Source: Candidatus Omnitrophota bacterium (GTDB lineage: Bacteria; Omnitrophota; Gorgyraeia; Gorgyraeales; Gorgyraeaceae). From it: 64,000 nucleotides of DNA. The notes under the pieces are model-generated. The model was not told the DNA's origin. It made no database searches and saw only the letters and a list, made by a program, of their open reading frames with translations. The position numbers and the translations under genes were made by a program. The stretch spans positions 704-64,703 of the forward strand of contig DNHS01000011.1 of assembly GCA_003485765.1 (NCBI GenBank). Direction: 5' to 3'. Every line of letters begins with the position of its first letter. Position 1 is the first letter of the stretch. Positions 8,564-18,400 of the stretch are shown piece after piece.

Positions 8564-9993
8564 AATTATATGATGTTATCATAATAGGGGCTGGTGTAAT
8601 TGGTACTTCAATTGCCAGAGAGTTATCCCGCTACAAACTGGATATTGCGCTGCTTGAAAAAGAAGAAGAACTCGCCTTTGGTGTTTCAAAATCAAATTCA
8701 GGAATTATCCATCCAGGAACCCAGAACCCTCCATGTTCTTTAAAGGGAAAATTATGCGCGCAGGGGAATTTCCTAATAAGGAAAATCTCAAAAGAATTAG
8801 GCGTTGATTTTAAAGAAGTCGGAGAGCTGATTGTTGCGTTTAATGAAGCCGAGATAAAAGAGCTTTTGCGCCTTAAAAAAGAAGCTGAGATTCTAGGCGT
8901 ATATGGGTTAAAGATTGTTGATAGAGCTTGGCTGAAGGAAAACGAGCCGAATCTTAATAACGCTGCAGTTTGCGGCCTTTATGCTCCTACAGCAGGGATT
9001 ATAAGCCCTTACCGCTTTGTGTATGATCTTGCTGAAAATGCAATTCGAAATGGCGTTGAAATTCATACTGAGACAAAAGTTATAAATATAATCAGAGTCG
9101 ATGGATATTTTGAAATAGTTACTTCCAAAGAGTTATTTAAAACAAAATATCTTATCAATGCGGCAGGTTTATTTGCAGATGAGATATCTAAAATGGTAGG
9201 CATAGATGATTTTAAGATTAAACCCCGCAAAGGTGAAGAATTTATTCTTGATAAGAAAAAAGAAAACCTAACAAATCATTTGATTTTTCCATTGCCTTCC
9301 AAAATATCAAAAGGCGTCTTGATTATAAAGACTGCTGATGGAAATCCTATGATAGGGCCTACGGCTGAGGATATTGAAGATAAGGAAGATCTTTCTACTT
9401 CTGACTCAGGGTTTAGCAAGGTTTTATTATCTGCCAGGCGCCTGATTCCATCAATAAATGATAAAGATATAATCGCTTATTTTGCAGGCCTTAGGCCTGT
9501 GGCAGGAGATGATTTTATTATAAGGCATGAAGGTAAAGCCCATGGATTTATAAATGTCGCAGGCATACAATCTCCTGGTTTAACAGCTAGCCCTGCGATA
9601 GCGCTTTTAGTCGCAGATATTCTAAAAAATAACGGCCTGGCTCTTAAAAAGAAATTAATATTCCACGCTCATCGAAAAAAAACAGCGCATATATTTGCGA
9701 GCCCATTCTCAAAAACAAAAAAGCTTATTAAAAAAGATGCTTCTTACGGAGATATTGTCTGCAGGTGCGAAATGGTTTCTGCTAAAGAAATCAAGGATGC
9801 AATAAAGCGCGGGGCAAAGACAATGGATGGCGTAAAATTCAGGACTCGCGCGCAGTCCGGCAGATGCCATGGAAGTTTCTGCGCCACAAGGATTATGAAA
9901 ATTATGGCTGAAGAAACCCGAATGCCTTTAACAGGGATAACGAAAAGAGGCAGAGGTTCAGAGATAGTAAAAAGAGACCGGGCCACCATGTAG
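8560..9993 (+). CDS. glpA: FAD-dependent glycerol-3-phosphate dehydrogenase, GlpA-like
   Basis: 477 residues. The N-terminal Rossmann motif IIIGAGVIGTSIARELSRY binds FAD, within a DAO-family oxidoreductase domain (KSNSGIIHPGTQ). The C-terminus is a [2Fe-2S] BFD-like domain with cysteines in VCRCEM and GRCHGSFC. This architecture oxidises glycerol-3-phosphate to dihydroxyacetone phosphate and passes electrons to the partner flavoprotein encoded next. It starts on the ATGA overlap with glpK. Symbol by role and architecture. Confidence 0.87.
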   Translation: MKLYDVIIIGAGVIGTSIARELSRYKLDIALLEKEEELAFGVSKSNSGIIHPGTQNPPCSLKGKLCAQGNFLIRKISKELGVDFKEVGELIVAFNEAEIKELLRLKKEAEILGVYGLKIVDRAWLKENEPNLNNAAVCGLYAPTAGIISPYRFVYDLAENAIRNGVEIHTETKVINIIRVDGYFEIVTSKELFKTKYLINAAGLFADEISKMVGIDDFKIKPRKGEEFILDKKKENLTNHLIFPLPSKISKGVLIIKTADGNPMIGPTAEDIEDKEDLSTSDSGFSKVLLSARRLIPSINDKDIIAYFAGLRPVAGDDFIIRHEGKAHGFINVAGIQSPGLTASPAIALLVADILKNNGLALKKKLIFHAHRKKTAHIFASPFSKTKKLIKKDASYGDIVCRCEMVSAKEIKDAIKRGAKTMDGVKFRTRAQSGRCHGSFCATRIMKIMAEETRMPLTGITKRGRGSEIVKRDRATM

Positions 9994-10011
9994 GTGGCAG
10001 AGGTTTGATAA

Positions 10012-10959
10012 ATGATTAAAAGAGATTTAGTGATAGTCGGAGGCGGGCCCGCAGGAATGGCAGCAGCTGTTTCAGCATACGAAAACGGCGTAAAGGATAT
10101 TTTGCTTATCGAAAGAGACCAATATCTGGGCGGGATTTTAAATCAGTGTATACACACAGGCTTTGGCATTAATTATTTCAAAGAGATTTTAACAGGGCCT
10201 GAATATGCTGACAGGTTTATTAAAAAGATTAAAGATATACAGGATATAGAAGTTAGTTTAAAATCGCTTGTGGTCAAATTGACGAATGATAAAACTGTTA
10301 CATTTTTAAAACCAGGCAGATTGGAAACAGTTAAGGCAAAGGCAGTTATCATGGCTACAGGATGCAGGGAAAAGACAAGAGAGATGATTCATATACAAGG
10401 CACAAGGCCTGCTGGGATTTTTTCAGCCGGGTTAGCTCAGAAATTGATCAATATAGAAGGTCTTTTGCCTGGCAAGGAAGTTGTAATTATTGGCTCAGGG
10501 GATATCGGCCTTATTATGGCGAGGAGATTTGCGCTGGAAGGCGCAAAGGTAAAAGCTATTATTGAAATCCAGAAAGAAACAAGAGGGCTTTTGCGTAACG
10601 TGGTGCAATGCGTAGAGGATTTTGATATACCTTTTTATTTTAACCATAAAATTTCAAGGATTTACGGAAAAGATAGAGTAGAAAAGGTAAGCGTGATGAA
10701 AGTAGACGATAATTTTAATGAAATCCCGGGCTCTTTATTTGAAATTAAATGCGACACTATATTGATATCAGTGGGCCTTATTTCCGAGAACGAGCTTATA
10801 GAGATGGCAGGGGTTAAGATAGAAGAGAATAAAACATCTGTGCCAGGAATTTTTGTATGCGGAAATTCTTTTAAAATATACGATATGGTGGATTCCGTTA
10901 CAGAAGATAGCATACTTACAGGTAAACTCGCTGCGGAATATATAATGAGTTGTAAATAA
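10012..10959 (+). CDS. FAD/NAD(P)-dependent oxidoreductase of the glycerol operon
   Basis: 315 residues with two dinucleotide-binding motifs: VIVGGGPAGMAAAVSAYENG at the N-terminus for FAD and VVIIGSGDIGLIMARRFALEG in the middle for NAD(P). The ATGCREKTRE and GIFVCGNSFKIYDMVDSV stretches match the small flavoprotein that accompanies GlpA and a DUF1667 protein in Firmicutes and Thermotogae. It probably transfers electrons from the GlpA-like dehydrogenase to NAD(P). It lies 18 bases after that gene. Confidence 0.85.
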   Translation: MIKRDLVIVGGGPAGMAAAVSAYENGVKDILLIERDQYLGGILNQCIHTGFGINYFKEILTGPEYADRFIKKIKDIQDIEVSLKSLVVKLTNDKTVTFLKPGRLETVKAKAVIMATGCREKTREMIHIQGTRPAGIFSAGLAQKLINIEGLLPGKEVVIIGSGDIGLIMARRFALEGAKVKAIIEIQKETRGLLRNVVQCVEDFDIPFYFNHKISRIYGKDRVEKVSVMKVDDNFNEIPGSLFEIKCDTILISVGLISENELIEMAGVKIEENKTSVPGIFVCGNSFKIYDMVDSVTEDSILTGKLAAEYIMSCK

Positions 10960-10963
10960 ACCC

Positions 10964-11006
10964 AAACAACTTTACAAATCGACAATGTCATTTTGTAAAG
11001 TTGTTT
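10964..11006. repeat. intra-operon palindrome, GACAATGTC core
   Basis: Perfect 15-base arms AAACAACTTTACAAA and complement, with the loop TCGACAATGTCAT containing a small inverted repeat GACA-A-TGTC. It sits between two genes of the glycerol operon and just upstream of the ribosome-binding site of the DUF1667 gene. It nearly duplicates the palindrome at 31452. No U-tract follows, so it is more likely an mRNA processing or stability element, or a small mobile element, than a strong terminator. Confidence 0.75.
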
Positions 11007-11018
11007 AGAGGGGCATAT

Positions 11019-11378
11019 ATGACAATAAAAAAGTTAACGTGTATAGAATGTCCGGAAGGGTGCAGGTTGACAGTTGATATAGAAAATTCCAGAATAATCA
11101 AGGTCGCTGGCAATAAATGCCCTAAGGGAGAAGAATATGCAATATCTGAGATTGAAAATCCGGTCAGGATCCTGACCTCTAGTGTTTTAAGCCAGGGCCT
11201 GGGATTAAAAATGATCCCTGTCAGGACTGATAAGCCGATACCGAAATCCAGGATTTTTGAGGCAATGGAAGAGATTAAAAAAGTCAGGGTTAGCAGGCCT
11301 TTAAGTACAGGCGATATTGTTGTAAAAAATTTTTCAGGATTAGGTGTAAATCTTATTGCGACGAGAAGAGTAAAATGA
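11019..11378 (+). CDS. DUF1667 protein of the glycerol operon
   Basis: 119 residues. The N-terminal cysteine pattern CIECPEGC plus a later KCPKGEEYA matches the DUF1667 family, which is found beside GlpA-type dehydrogenases. It probably forms a third, metal-binding component of the electron-transfer complex. The ATG at 11019 is preferred over the in-frame TTG at 11001 because AGAGGGG lies just upstream of the ATG and the TTG is inside the palindrome. Overlaps the NUDIX gene by four bases. Confidence 0.88.
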   Translation: MTIKKLTCIECPEGCRLTVDIENSRIIKVAGNKCPKGEEYAISEIENPVRILTSSVLSQGLGLKMIPVRTDKPIPKSRIFEAMEEIKKVRVSRPLSTGDIVVKNFSGLGVNLIATRRVK

Positions 11379-11812
11379 ATAAAGAATTTTCAGCAGGCGC
11401 AGTTATTTTTAAAAAAGAAAGCGCTAATATATTTTTTCTTATCATATACAGCAGTAGAAATAAAATATGGGGTTTTCCAAAAGGGCATCTGGAACAAGGC
11501 GAGACTGCAAAGGAAGCTGCAATTAGAGAGATAAAAGAAGAAGTGGGCTTTGAAAATTTACATTTTATTGATGGGTTTAAAGAAAAAGTTATGTATGAAA
11601 CGACAAGTAAAAGGCCGCCTTTTAAAGGTGAGAAAATAGAAAAATATGTGACATATTTTTTGTGCGAAATAAAAAATCAGGATATAATAGTGGATGGCAG
11701 GGAAATAACAGATTATAAATTTTTGCCTTTAGATAAGGCAGAACGAATGATCAGATTCCGCAATTTAGCTATTTTACTTAGGAGAGCTTATGATTTTTTA
11801 CAAGGCATGTAA
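11375..11812 (+). CDS. NUDIX hydrolase, diadenosine tetraphosphatase-like
   Basis: 145 residues. A complete NUDIX box is visible in GFPKGHLEQGETAKEAAIRE and the following IKEEVGF, giving GX5EX7REX2EEXG. The SAGAVIFKKES start and the WGFPKGHLE context fit bis(5'-nucleosyl)-tetraphosphatases, which clear alarmone or toxic dinucleotides. It overlaps DUF1667 at its start and the next gene by 23 bases at its end, so all are probably co-transcribed. Confidence 0.87.
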   Translation: MNKEFSAGAVIFKKESANIFFLIIYSSRNKIWGFPKGHLEQGETAKEAAIREIKEEVGFENLHFIDGFKEKVMYETTSKRPPFKGEKIEKYVTYFLCEIKNQDIIVDGREITDYKFLPLDKAERMIRFRNLAILLRRAYDFLQGM

Positions 11813-12404
11813 ATTTTACGCAATTATCGCCGGGCTTATGTTTTTAAGTGGTTGTTCTGTTCTGAAAGTCGCTGGCACTGCTGTCGGGACCACATGCAAG
11901 GTAGTCTATACAACAGTCAAGGTTACAGGAAAAGTTGTGGGAACAACTGCTAAGGTTGTAGGCAAAACCGCTGTGGTGACAGGCAAGGGAGTCAGGACAG
12001 TAGTTAACATGGCGACAGGAAAGCATACCGTGAAACTTACAAAATGTGGCAACAGCCTTACTACAGGCGTACTTTTGAATAGAAAAATAAACGCAGATTT
12101 GATTGTTGATACAGGGGCTAGCGATACTGTTATATCTACTAATCTCGCTAAAAAATTAGGCATACCTCTTAATAAAAGCCAGAATGTTTTGTGCCAGGTG
12201 GCTGATGGCCGCACAGTGAAAGGCAAGCAGGTAAATATAAAAGAAGTCAGGGTAGGCGGGGCAAAGGTCTATAATGTGCAGGCAGTGGTGCTTGATTCAG
12301 GGGAAATGGGAAATAGCCCAGGCTTATTAGGCATGTCTTTTCTGAATAATTTTGTTTTTAAGGTAGATACTGAAAAAGAATTATTAGTATTGCAAAAAAG
12401 GTAA
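11790..12404 (+). CDS. retropepsin-like aspartic protease lipoprotein
   Basis: 204 residues. A signal sequence ends in the lipobox LSGC at about residue 22. Then comes a 50-residue stretch made almost only of V, T, K, G and A with recurring KVVGTTAKVVGKT-type units, probably an extended spacer. The C-terminal half is a single retropepsin-like domain with the catalytic motif DLIVDTGASDTVIS and a later GLLGMSFLNNF. Such single-domain proteases act as dimers. A TTAGGAGAGCTT site precedes the start. The target is unknown. Confidence 0.82.
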   Translation: MIFYKACKFYAIIAGLMFLSGCSVLKVAGTAVGTTCKVVYTTVKVTGKVVGTTAKVVGKTAVVTGKGVRTVVNMATGKHTVKLTKCGNSLTTGVLLNRKINADLIVDTGASDTVISTNLAKKLGIPLNKSQNVLCQVADGRTVKGKQVNIKEVRVGGAKVYNVQAVVLDSGEMGNSPGLLGMSFLNNFVFKVDTEKELLVLQKR

Positions 12405-12421
12405 CAAACCACCCTTTCTAA

Positions 12422-12454
12422 TATTACAAAACAAGTCATACTCATTTTGTAACA
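12422..12454. repeat. imperfect palindrome related to 6725
   Basis: TTACAAAACAAGT, three bases, ACTCATTTTGTAA. It differs from the copy at 6725 by a few bases that leave one mispair in the stem. It lies after the protease gene and just before the marR promoter. Confidence 0.6.
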
Positions 12455-12470
12455 TTCAATCCTTTTGGTA

Positions 12471-12534
12471 TTGACAGTGCTTAAGAGATATGATATATTT
12501 AATGTAGTTGATAGTTAACTATATTTACTATCAA
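12471..12534 (+). promoter_or_regulatory. sigma70-type promoter with MarR operator
   Basis: TTGACA at 12471, a 17-base spacer and TATATT at 12494. Directly downstream, at 12508-12534, is TTGATAGT-N11-ACTATCAA, an inverted repeat that includes the 12-base perfect palindrome ATAGTTAACTAT at 12511. The placement over the start of transcription and the adjacent marR gene suggest autorepression of the efflux operon, released by ligand. AAGGAG for marR follows at once. Confidence 0.82.
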
Positions 12535-12545
12535 GGAGATTAAAT

Positions 12546-12995
12546 ATGTCTATCACTATTACGGAGTTTGCTGATAAGATTAACGATGTGGTGCCTGTTA
12601 TGATAAAGGAATTTTCAAGGCGTAACGTCGCTGAACTTTATAAGGGCAAGATCACTCTTCCGCAGTTTCTTATCCTGGGATTTCTGCATAATAACGGCGA
12701 TTCAAAGATGTGCGGCATTGCCAAATTTATGTCAGTGACAACAGCTGCCATGACAGGCATGGTGGACAGGCTTGAAAAATACGGGTACGTAAAAAGAAAA
12801 TCTGAGCCTCAAGATAGAAGAATCATCAATGTGAGCCTTACCAAAAAGGGCATGGAGCTTGTCAAAAAGATAAACGAGAAGAGGCGGCGCATGATAATAG
12901 ACGTATTCGGCAGAGTTTCTGAACAAGACCGCTCTGATTATCTGAGGGTTTTGATGAAGATAAAAGAAATATTGACAGATAAAAAGGCAGAGTGA
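12546..12995 (+). CDS. MarR-family transcriptional regulator
   Basis: 149 residues with a winged helix-turn-helix: ITLPQFLILGFLHNNGDSKM, then FMSVTTAAMTGMVDRLEKYGYVKRKSEPQDRRIINVSLTKKG, including the wing motif DRR. It probably represses itself and the RND pump genes that follow, via the inverted repeat at 12508. The marR stop is one base before the outer-membrane channel gene, so the regulator leads a four-gene operon. Confidence 0.92.
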   Translation: MSITITEFADKINDVVPVMIKEFSRRNVAELYKGKITLPQFLILGFLHNNGDSKMCGIAKFMSVTTAAMTGMVDRLEKYGYVKRKSEPQDRRIINVSLTKKGMELVKKINEKRRRMIIDVFGRVSEQDRSDYLRVLMKIKEILTDKKAE

Positions 12996-12996
12996 T

Positions 12997-14550
12997 ATGA
13001 AAAGGATTATTTGTACTTTATTAATATGGATGGTCTTATTCACATTTGGCGGCATTTCCTTTGCAGCAGATATAAAAATCGATGAGGAAATGTCAAGAGT
13101 AATAGACAGGCTTCTTTTTATAGCAGCCGGTACTCAGAATAGAGTTTTAAAGATTAGCTTGGTAGATGTGATTTCTTATGCCCTGAAAAGCAACTCCGAG
13201 ATACTTATAAAGCAGATCGACCCGAAGTTAAAAGAAGATGATGTGAGGATAGCCAGGGCAGATTTTGAGCCAATCTTTAGCGCTGATTATACGCTGCATA
13301 GTAATACGAAGGCTTCCTCATCTAGTTTAAGCGGGGCAAATATCTCTTATACAAGAGATATTGATTTTAACGCAGGTATGTCAGGAAAATTAATTACAGG
13401 GACAGAGTATGCGGTAGATTTTATAAATGAGAGATATAAAAGTAATTCTAGTTTCCAGTCTATGAACCCTTATTATACTACAGAGCCGAAGATAACTATT
13501 ACACAGCCTGTTTTTAGAGACTCTGGTATTTTAGTTAATACTGCCGATATTGTCATAGCGCAGAATAATAAAAAGGTGTCCGAGGAAGATTTTAAAGAAA
13601 CTGTTATGGATATCATTACCAAAACTAAGGTTAGGTATTATAATCTCATGTATTTTTTAGAGAATTATTCCATCGCCGGCTCTTCATTGGAACGCGCAAA
13701 GGACTTGTTAGAGATAAATAAAGCCCGGTATAAAAAAGGTTTGGTAAGTTCATTAGATTTATTAGAAATAGAAACAACCGTTGCTGATAGGGAAAAGGCG
13801 CTAATCAGCGCAGAAGCAAATTTAAAAAAGGCAGAGGATGATTTAAAACTAATTACTAATTTAGTAGACGACCCGGAATTATGGAATGCAAAACTGGAAT
13901 TGATTGATGATAAGCCAGAATTTAATGAACAAAATTTGGATTTACTTGAGTGTCTGAAAAATTCCTTTCAATATCGGCCTGATTATAATTCAAACAAGGT
14001 GGATTTAAAAAATAAAGATATAAAGATATTAACTGCCCAGGATGCGCTTTTTCCTACGGTGGACTTAGCTGGCAGTTTTGGCCTAAATGGATTGGGCAAG
14101 GATTATCAGGATGCATTAGACAATACAAAAGGCGATTACAAGGATTGGAGTGTTGGTTTTAAGGTAAGTGTTCCATGGGGAGGGAGCGAACGCGCAAAAC
14201 TTGACCAACGCAAACTTGAATTAGCCCAGGCCATCATAGCTTTTAAAAGATTAGAACAAAATATTATATTAGATGTTAGGGATAAGATAAGGGCTGTTAA
14301 TATCGCGATGCGGCAGATTAAGGCATCCCGGCTTTCTAAGGAGAAAGAAATTCGAAATTATCAAGCACAAAAAGAAAGATATGCCACAGGCCATGTATCA
14401 ACGCATGATATTTTAGATTATCAGGAAAATTTAGCCCGCGCAGAACTTGATTATATAAAAAGCCTTATTGATTATAATATAGCCATTGTCAATTTAGATA
14501 AAAGCCAGGGATTGGCCCTAATAAAAAATAATATAATGGTGGAGGGATGA
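12997..14550 (+). CDS. TolC-like outer-membrane efflux channel
   Basis: 517 residues. It has a signal peptide (MKRIICTLLIWMVLFTFGGISFAAD). Two outer-membrane-efflux repeats follow, each with long helical stretches, for example KARYKKGLVSSLDLLEIETT and ERYATGHVSTHDILDYQENL, the typical paired OEP motif. A barrel part lies around residues 95-150. Trimers would form the exit duct for the RND pump. It overlaps the adaptor gene by four bases. Confidence 0.9.
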   Translation: MKRIICTLLIWMVLFTFGGISFAADIKIDEEMSRVIDRLLFIAAGTQNRVLKISLVDVISYALKSNSEILIKQIDPKLKEDDVRIARADFEPIFSADYTLHSNTKASSSSLSGANISYTRDIDFNAGMSGKLITGTEYAVDFINERYKSNSSFQSMNPYYTTEPKITITQPVFRDSGILVNTADIVIAQNNKKVSEEDFKETVMDIITKTKVRYYNLMYFLENYSIAGSSLERAKDLLEINKARYKKGLVSSLDLLEIETTVADREKALISAEANLKKAEDDLKLITNLVDDPELWNAKLELIDDKPEFNEQNLDLLECLKNSFQYRPDYNSNKVDLKNKDIKILTAQDALFPTVDLAGSFGLNGLGKDYQDALDNTKGDYKDWSVGFKVSVPWGGSERAKLDQRKLELAQAIIAFKRLEQNIILDVRDKIRAVNIAMRQIKASRLSKEKEIRNYQAQKERYATGHVSTHDILDYQENLARAELDYIKSLIDYNIAIVNLDKSQGLALIKNNIMVEG

Positions 14551-15425
14551 TGAAGAAAACAAAGATTATTTTGGTATTTGTATTCTGCATTTTGAATTTT
14601 CTATCTGGCTGTACAAAAAAGCAAGAAGTAACTAAACAGGACGAGCTGATTCCCGTAAAAGTAATGAGGGTTGGGCTTAAAGATATTTACAAGACATTGG
14701 AATATGTGGGAGATATAAAGGCGCTGGAAGAGGCAGTTATATATCCAAAGGTCAGCGGTAAGATTATAGAAAAGGTAAAGCAGGATGGAAGCGAGATTGA
14801 AAAAGGCGGCGCAATTTTTTATATAGACAGAGACGAAGTGGGGTTAAAGTTTGAAAAAGCGCCTGTTGAAAGCCCTATAGATGGTATTGTGGGCAGGATA
14901 TATGTAGATATAGGCGCTAATGTTACAACTCAAAGCCCTGTCGCGCTTGTAGTCTCTATGGATAAGGTAAAGATAGGCCTTAGCATACCCGAAAAGCATC
15001 TTGCCAGTATTTCGCTCGAGCAGAAAGCGAGTGTCCGCGTAGATAGTTATCCTGACAAGGAATTTACAGGCGTTGTAACAAAGATAAGCCCTGTCTTGGA
15101 TATGGAAACGCGTTCAATGCCTATTGAGATAACAATAGATAACAAAGGCCATTTTCTTAAATCAGGGATGTTTGCCAGAGTGTCTTTAATAATAGACAAG
15201 GAAAAAGCCGCGCCTTTAATTTTAAAGGAATCTATTATGGGTAAAGGCGAAGATACGTATGTATATATTGTAGAAAATAATAAAGCTGTTTTGAGAAAGG
15301 TTAAACTTGGCATAAGACAAAATGAGTATTTTCAGGCAAAAGAAGGCGTTAGGGAAGGATATCTTGTTGTCATAATGGGGCAGCAGAGGTTAAGAGACGG
15401 TGTTAGCGTGAAAGTAGAACAATAA
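14547..15425 (+). CDS. RND efflux periplasmic adaptor, hairpin-less
   Basis: 292 residues. A lipoprotein signal ends in LSGC. The lipoyl half-motifs are present (VIYPKVSGKIIEKVKQDGSEIEKGG and ESPIDGIVGRIYVDIGANV), followed by the beta-barrel and membrane-proximal domains (SVRVDSYPDKEFTGVVTKIS). Between the two lipoyl halves only about ten residues occur (RDEVGLKFEKAP), where most adaptors carry a long coiled-coil hairpin. The adaptor therefore seems to lack the element that usually meets the TolC tip. Gene order channel-adaptor-pump is normal. Confidence 0.88.
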   Translation: MMKKTKIILVFVFCILNFLSGCTKKQEVTKQDELIPVKVMRVGLKDIYKTLEYVGDIKALEEAVIYPKVSGKIIEKVKQDGSEIEKGGAIFYIDRDEVGLKFEKAPVESPIDGIVGRIYVDIGANVTTQSPVALVVSMDKVKIGLSIPEKHLASISLEQKASVRVDSYPDKEFTGVVTKISPVLDMETRSMPIEITIDNKGHFLKSGMFARVSLIIDKEKAAPLILKESIMGKGEDTYVYIVENNKAVLRKVKLGIRQNEYFQAKEGVREGYLVVIMGQQRLRDGVSVKVEQ

Positions 15426-15440
15426 TAAGGGTGGTGCGGG

Positions 15441-18400
15441 GTGAATCTTCCTGAATTTGGAGTTAGAAGGCCTGTAACAAATCTCATGATATTCTGCGTA
15501 ATACTTGTCATTGCGCTTTATAGCATTACAAAGCTCGGGATCGACATGTTTCCTAAAATAGAGCCGCCGTCCATATCTGTAATTGCGGCTTATCCAGGAG
15601 CGAACCCGCTTGACGTAGAAGCAAAAGTCACAGAGCCTCTTGAAAACCAGCTTGGCACTACCCCCGGCCTTGAAAAGATTACATCGCGCTCAACAGAGGG
15701 CATGTCCAGCCTTTCCCTTAAATTCAAATGGGGGACAAATTTAGATGAGGCCTCAAATGACATACGCGACAGGATTGATTTAGCAAAAAGATTTCTTCCG
15801 GATATACCAGATGAAATGGACAACCCTTTTATATTTAAATTTAATACGGCAAATATACCTATCGTATTCCTTGGCATAACAGCGAAAGAAACATATTCGG
15901 AACTCTATGATCTTGTTGATAAAAGGATTGGGGACGCGCTCCGCCAGCTTCCCGGCGTAGGCGCTGTTCAGATTCAAGGAGGCGGGCTTCAAAGGCAAAT
16001 AAATGTCTGGATGGACAGAGATGTTTTAGAAGGTTATGACCTTTCAATATTGGACATACAGGCTATATTAAAGCAGGAAAATATAACTCAGCCAGTGGGC
16101 AGCATTAAAGCAGGGCTTACAGATTATCTATTGAGGCTGCCAGGCGAATTCGCAAGCCCTGACGAGATAAATTCCGTTATTATAGGAAAGAAAGACAATA
16201 AATTTGTTTATTTAAAAGATGTCGCGCGGGTAGAAGACGGATTTAAAGAGGTTGATTCTATTGTAAGAGTAAATAGAAATCCCGGCATCATGATGATGGT
16301 CCAAAAACAGTCTGGCACAAATACTGTTGAGGTGGCAGAGACAGTTAAGAAAAAATTGGACGATATTAAAAAGACACTGCCGGCCGATGTAAATATTATT
16401 GTAATCTTTGATACTTCAAAAGATATTATAAATTCTTTAGAGTCTTTAAAATCTAATGTGTGGGCCGCGGTGTTTCTTGTTGTCGGGGTAGTGTGGTTTT
16501 TTCTCAGGCAATTTGCTCCGAGCGCAATAATTGCGCTTACAATACCTTTTTCGCTTCTTATAAGTTTTATATATTTATTTCTTTCTGGAAAGACAATAAA
16601 TATCATAAGCCTTTCAAGCCTCGCTATAGCGAGCGGCATGGTTGTTGATAACGCTATTGTAGTTGTTGATAATGTTTACCGCCATATGGAAAAAGGCCAG
16701 AGGCCTAGCGAGGCATCGATATACGGCGCATCAGAAATGTTTTTATCAATAGCAGCTTCCACGCTTACAACAGTGGTTGTATTTGTGCCTATGCTTTTTA
16801 TTACAGGGGTGACTGGCATAATGTTTAAAGAATTAGCTGTCATAATAATAGTTACCTTAATAGCGTCTCTTTTTACAGCAGCTACTTTTTCTCCTATGCT
16901 ATGTTCCAGGTGGCTCAGGGTCAGGAAAGAAAGAAAAGGGTTTTTTGAAAAATTTTATAAGGTATTCGAAAATATGTTTAAATCATGGGAAAATATTTAC
17001 GCTGCTTCGCTTAGATGGTGCCTGAGGCATAAAAAGATAGTTTTAATAGGGTTTTCAGCTATATTTATTTCCAGTTTATTTTTAACCCGTTTTATAGGAA
17101 ATGAATTTTCTCCTGAAGAGGATTCAGGAGACATAAGGATCAGTATAGACCTTCCACTTGGCACGCGAGTCGAAGAGACTGATAAGGCGGCTAATGTAAT
17201 AGAAGGGATTTTTAAAGAAGAAGCGCCTGAGGCATTGTATATGTATGTCAGGAGCGGCCAGGTTTCAGGCATTGGCAGAAGCCTTGGGCAATCTTCAGGC
17301 ACGCATATTGTTGCAGCAGGCGTAAAACTTGTGCCTAAAACGCAAAGAAAAAGGCCTGTTACAGAGGTTGCGCAGGCCTTGAGGAAAAGGATTATTGCTA
17401 TCCCCGGGGTTACAAAAACAGATGTAACAACTGGTAATCCTATAGGAAGGCTTGTAAGCGGAATGGGCGGAAAGGCAGTGCAGGTAGAGATTATAGGCAA
17501 TTCATTTGAAGACACAGATAGACTTGCAGCTAAGGTAAAACAGATGATGGAGAAAGTGCCGGGCGCTGTTGATATTACTATATCCAGGGAATCAAGAAGG
17601 CCTGAGCTTGAGATCCAGATTGACAGGCAAAAGGCTGTAAATCTTGGTTTAAATATGAACGTAATAGCCTTAAGCCTTAAAAGTTATATAGAAGGCTCCA
17701 CTGCCACAAAATACAGGGAGAAAGGAGAAACATATGATATATATGTCAGGCTTGAGGAAAGCTCCCGTTCAAAAATAGAAGATATTGAAAATCTTTCTAT
17801 AGTATCCCCATATACAAAAAAACAGGTGAAGTTTGCGAATTTTGCAAGCGTGAAAGAAGCTCTTGGCCCTGTCAGGATAGACCGCATGAACAGAGAGAGG
17901 GTTGTAAAAGTGGAGTGCAATACTTATGGCCGCTCCACTGGAAAGGTAGTAGAGGATATTAAAAAAGAATTGCAAAACATAGTGATGCCGTATGGTATTA
18001 TGGTAAATTTCGGAGGGGATGCTGAAGAACAGCGAAAAGCATTTAAGGATATGTGGCTCCTACTCGTATTGGGGATAATACTTGTTTACATGGTAATGGC
18101 AGCGCAATTTGAATCGCTTCTGGACCCTTTTATTGTCATGTTCAGCGTGCCTTTTACGTTTACCGGAGTTTTTGCTGCGTTTGCATTGACGAATACAACC
18201 TTGAGCTTGATAAGTTTTTTAGGAATGGTCATGCTTATGGGTATAGTGGTAAACAATGCGATTGTCCTTATAAGTTATATTAATATATTGAGAGCAAGGG
18301 GCCTTAATATTGTGGAAGCGGTTACGCAGAGCGGAAAAGAAAGGCTCAGACCTGTTCTTATGACTACAATTACTACTCTTGTAGGGCTTCTGCCGCTGGC

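Noticed and set aside
10964..11006. Rho-independent terminator
   Set aside because: No run of U follows, and the element is inside an operon whose genes otherwise overlap.
11001..11018. TTG start for the DUF1667 gene
   Set aside because: It lies inside the palindrome and lacks a ribosome-binding site, whereas the ATG at 11019 follows AGAGGGG.
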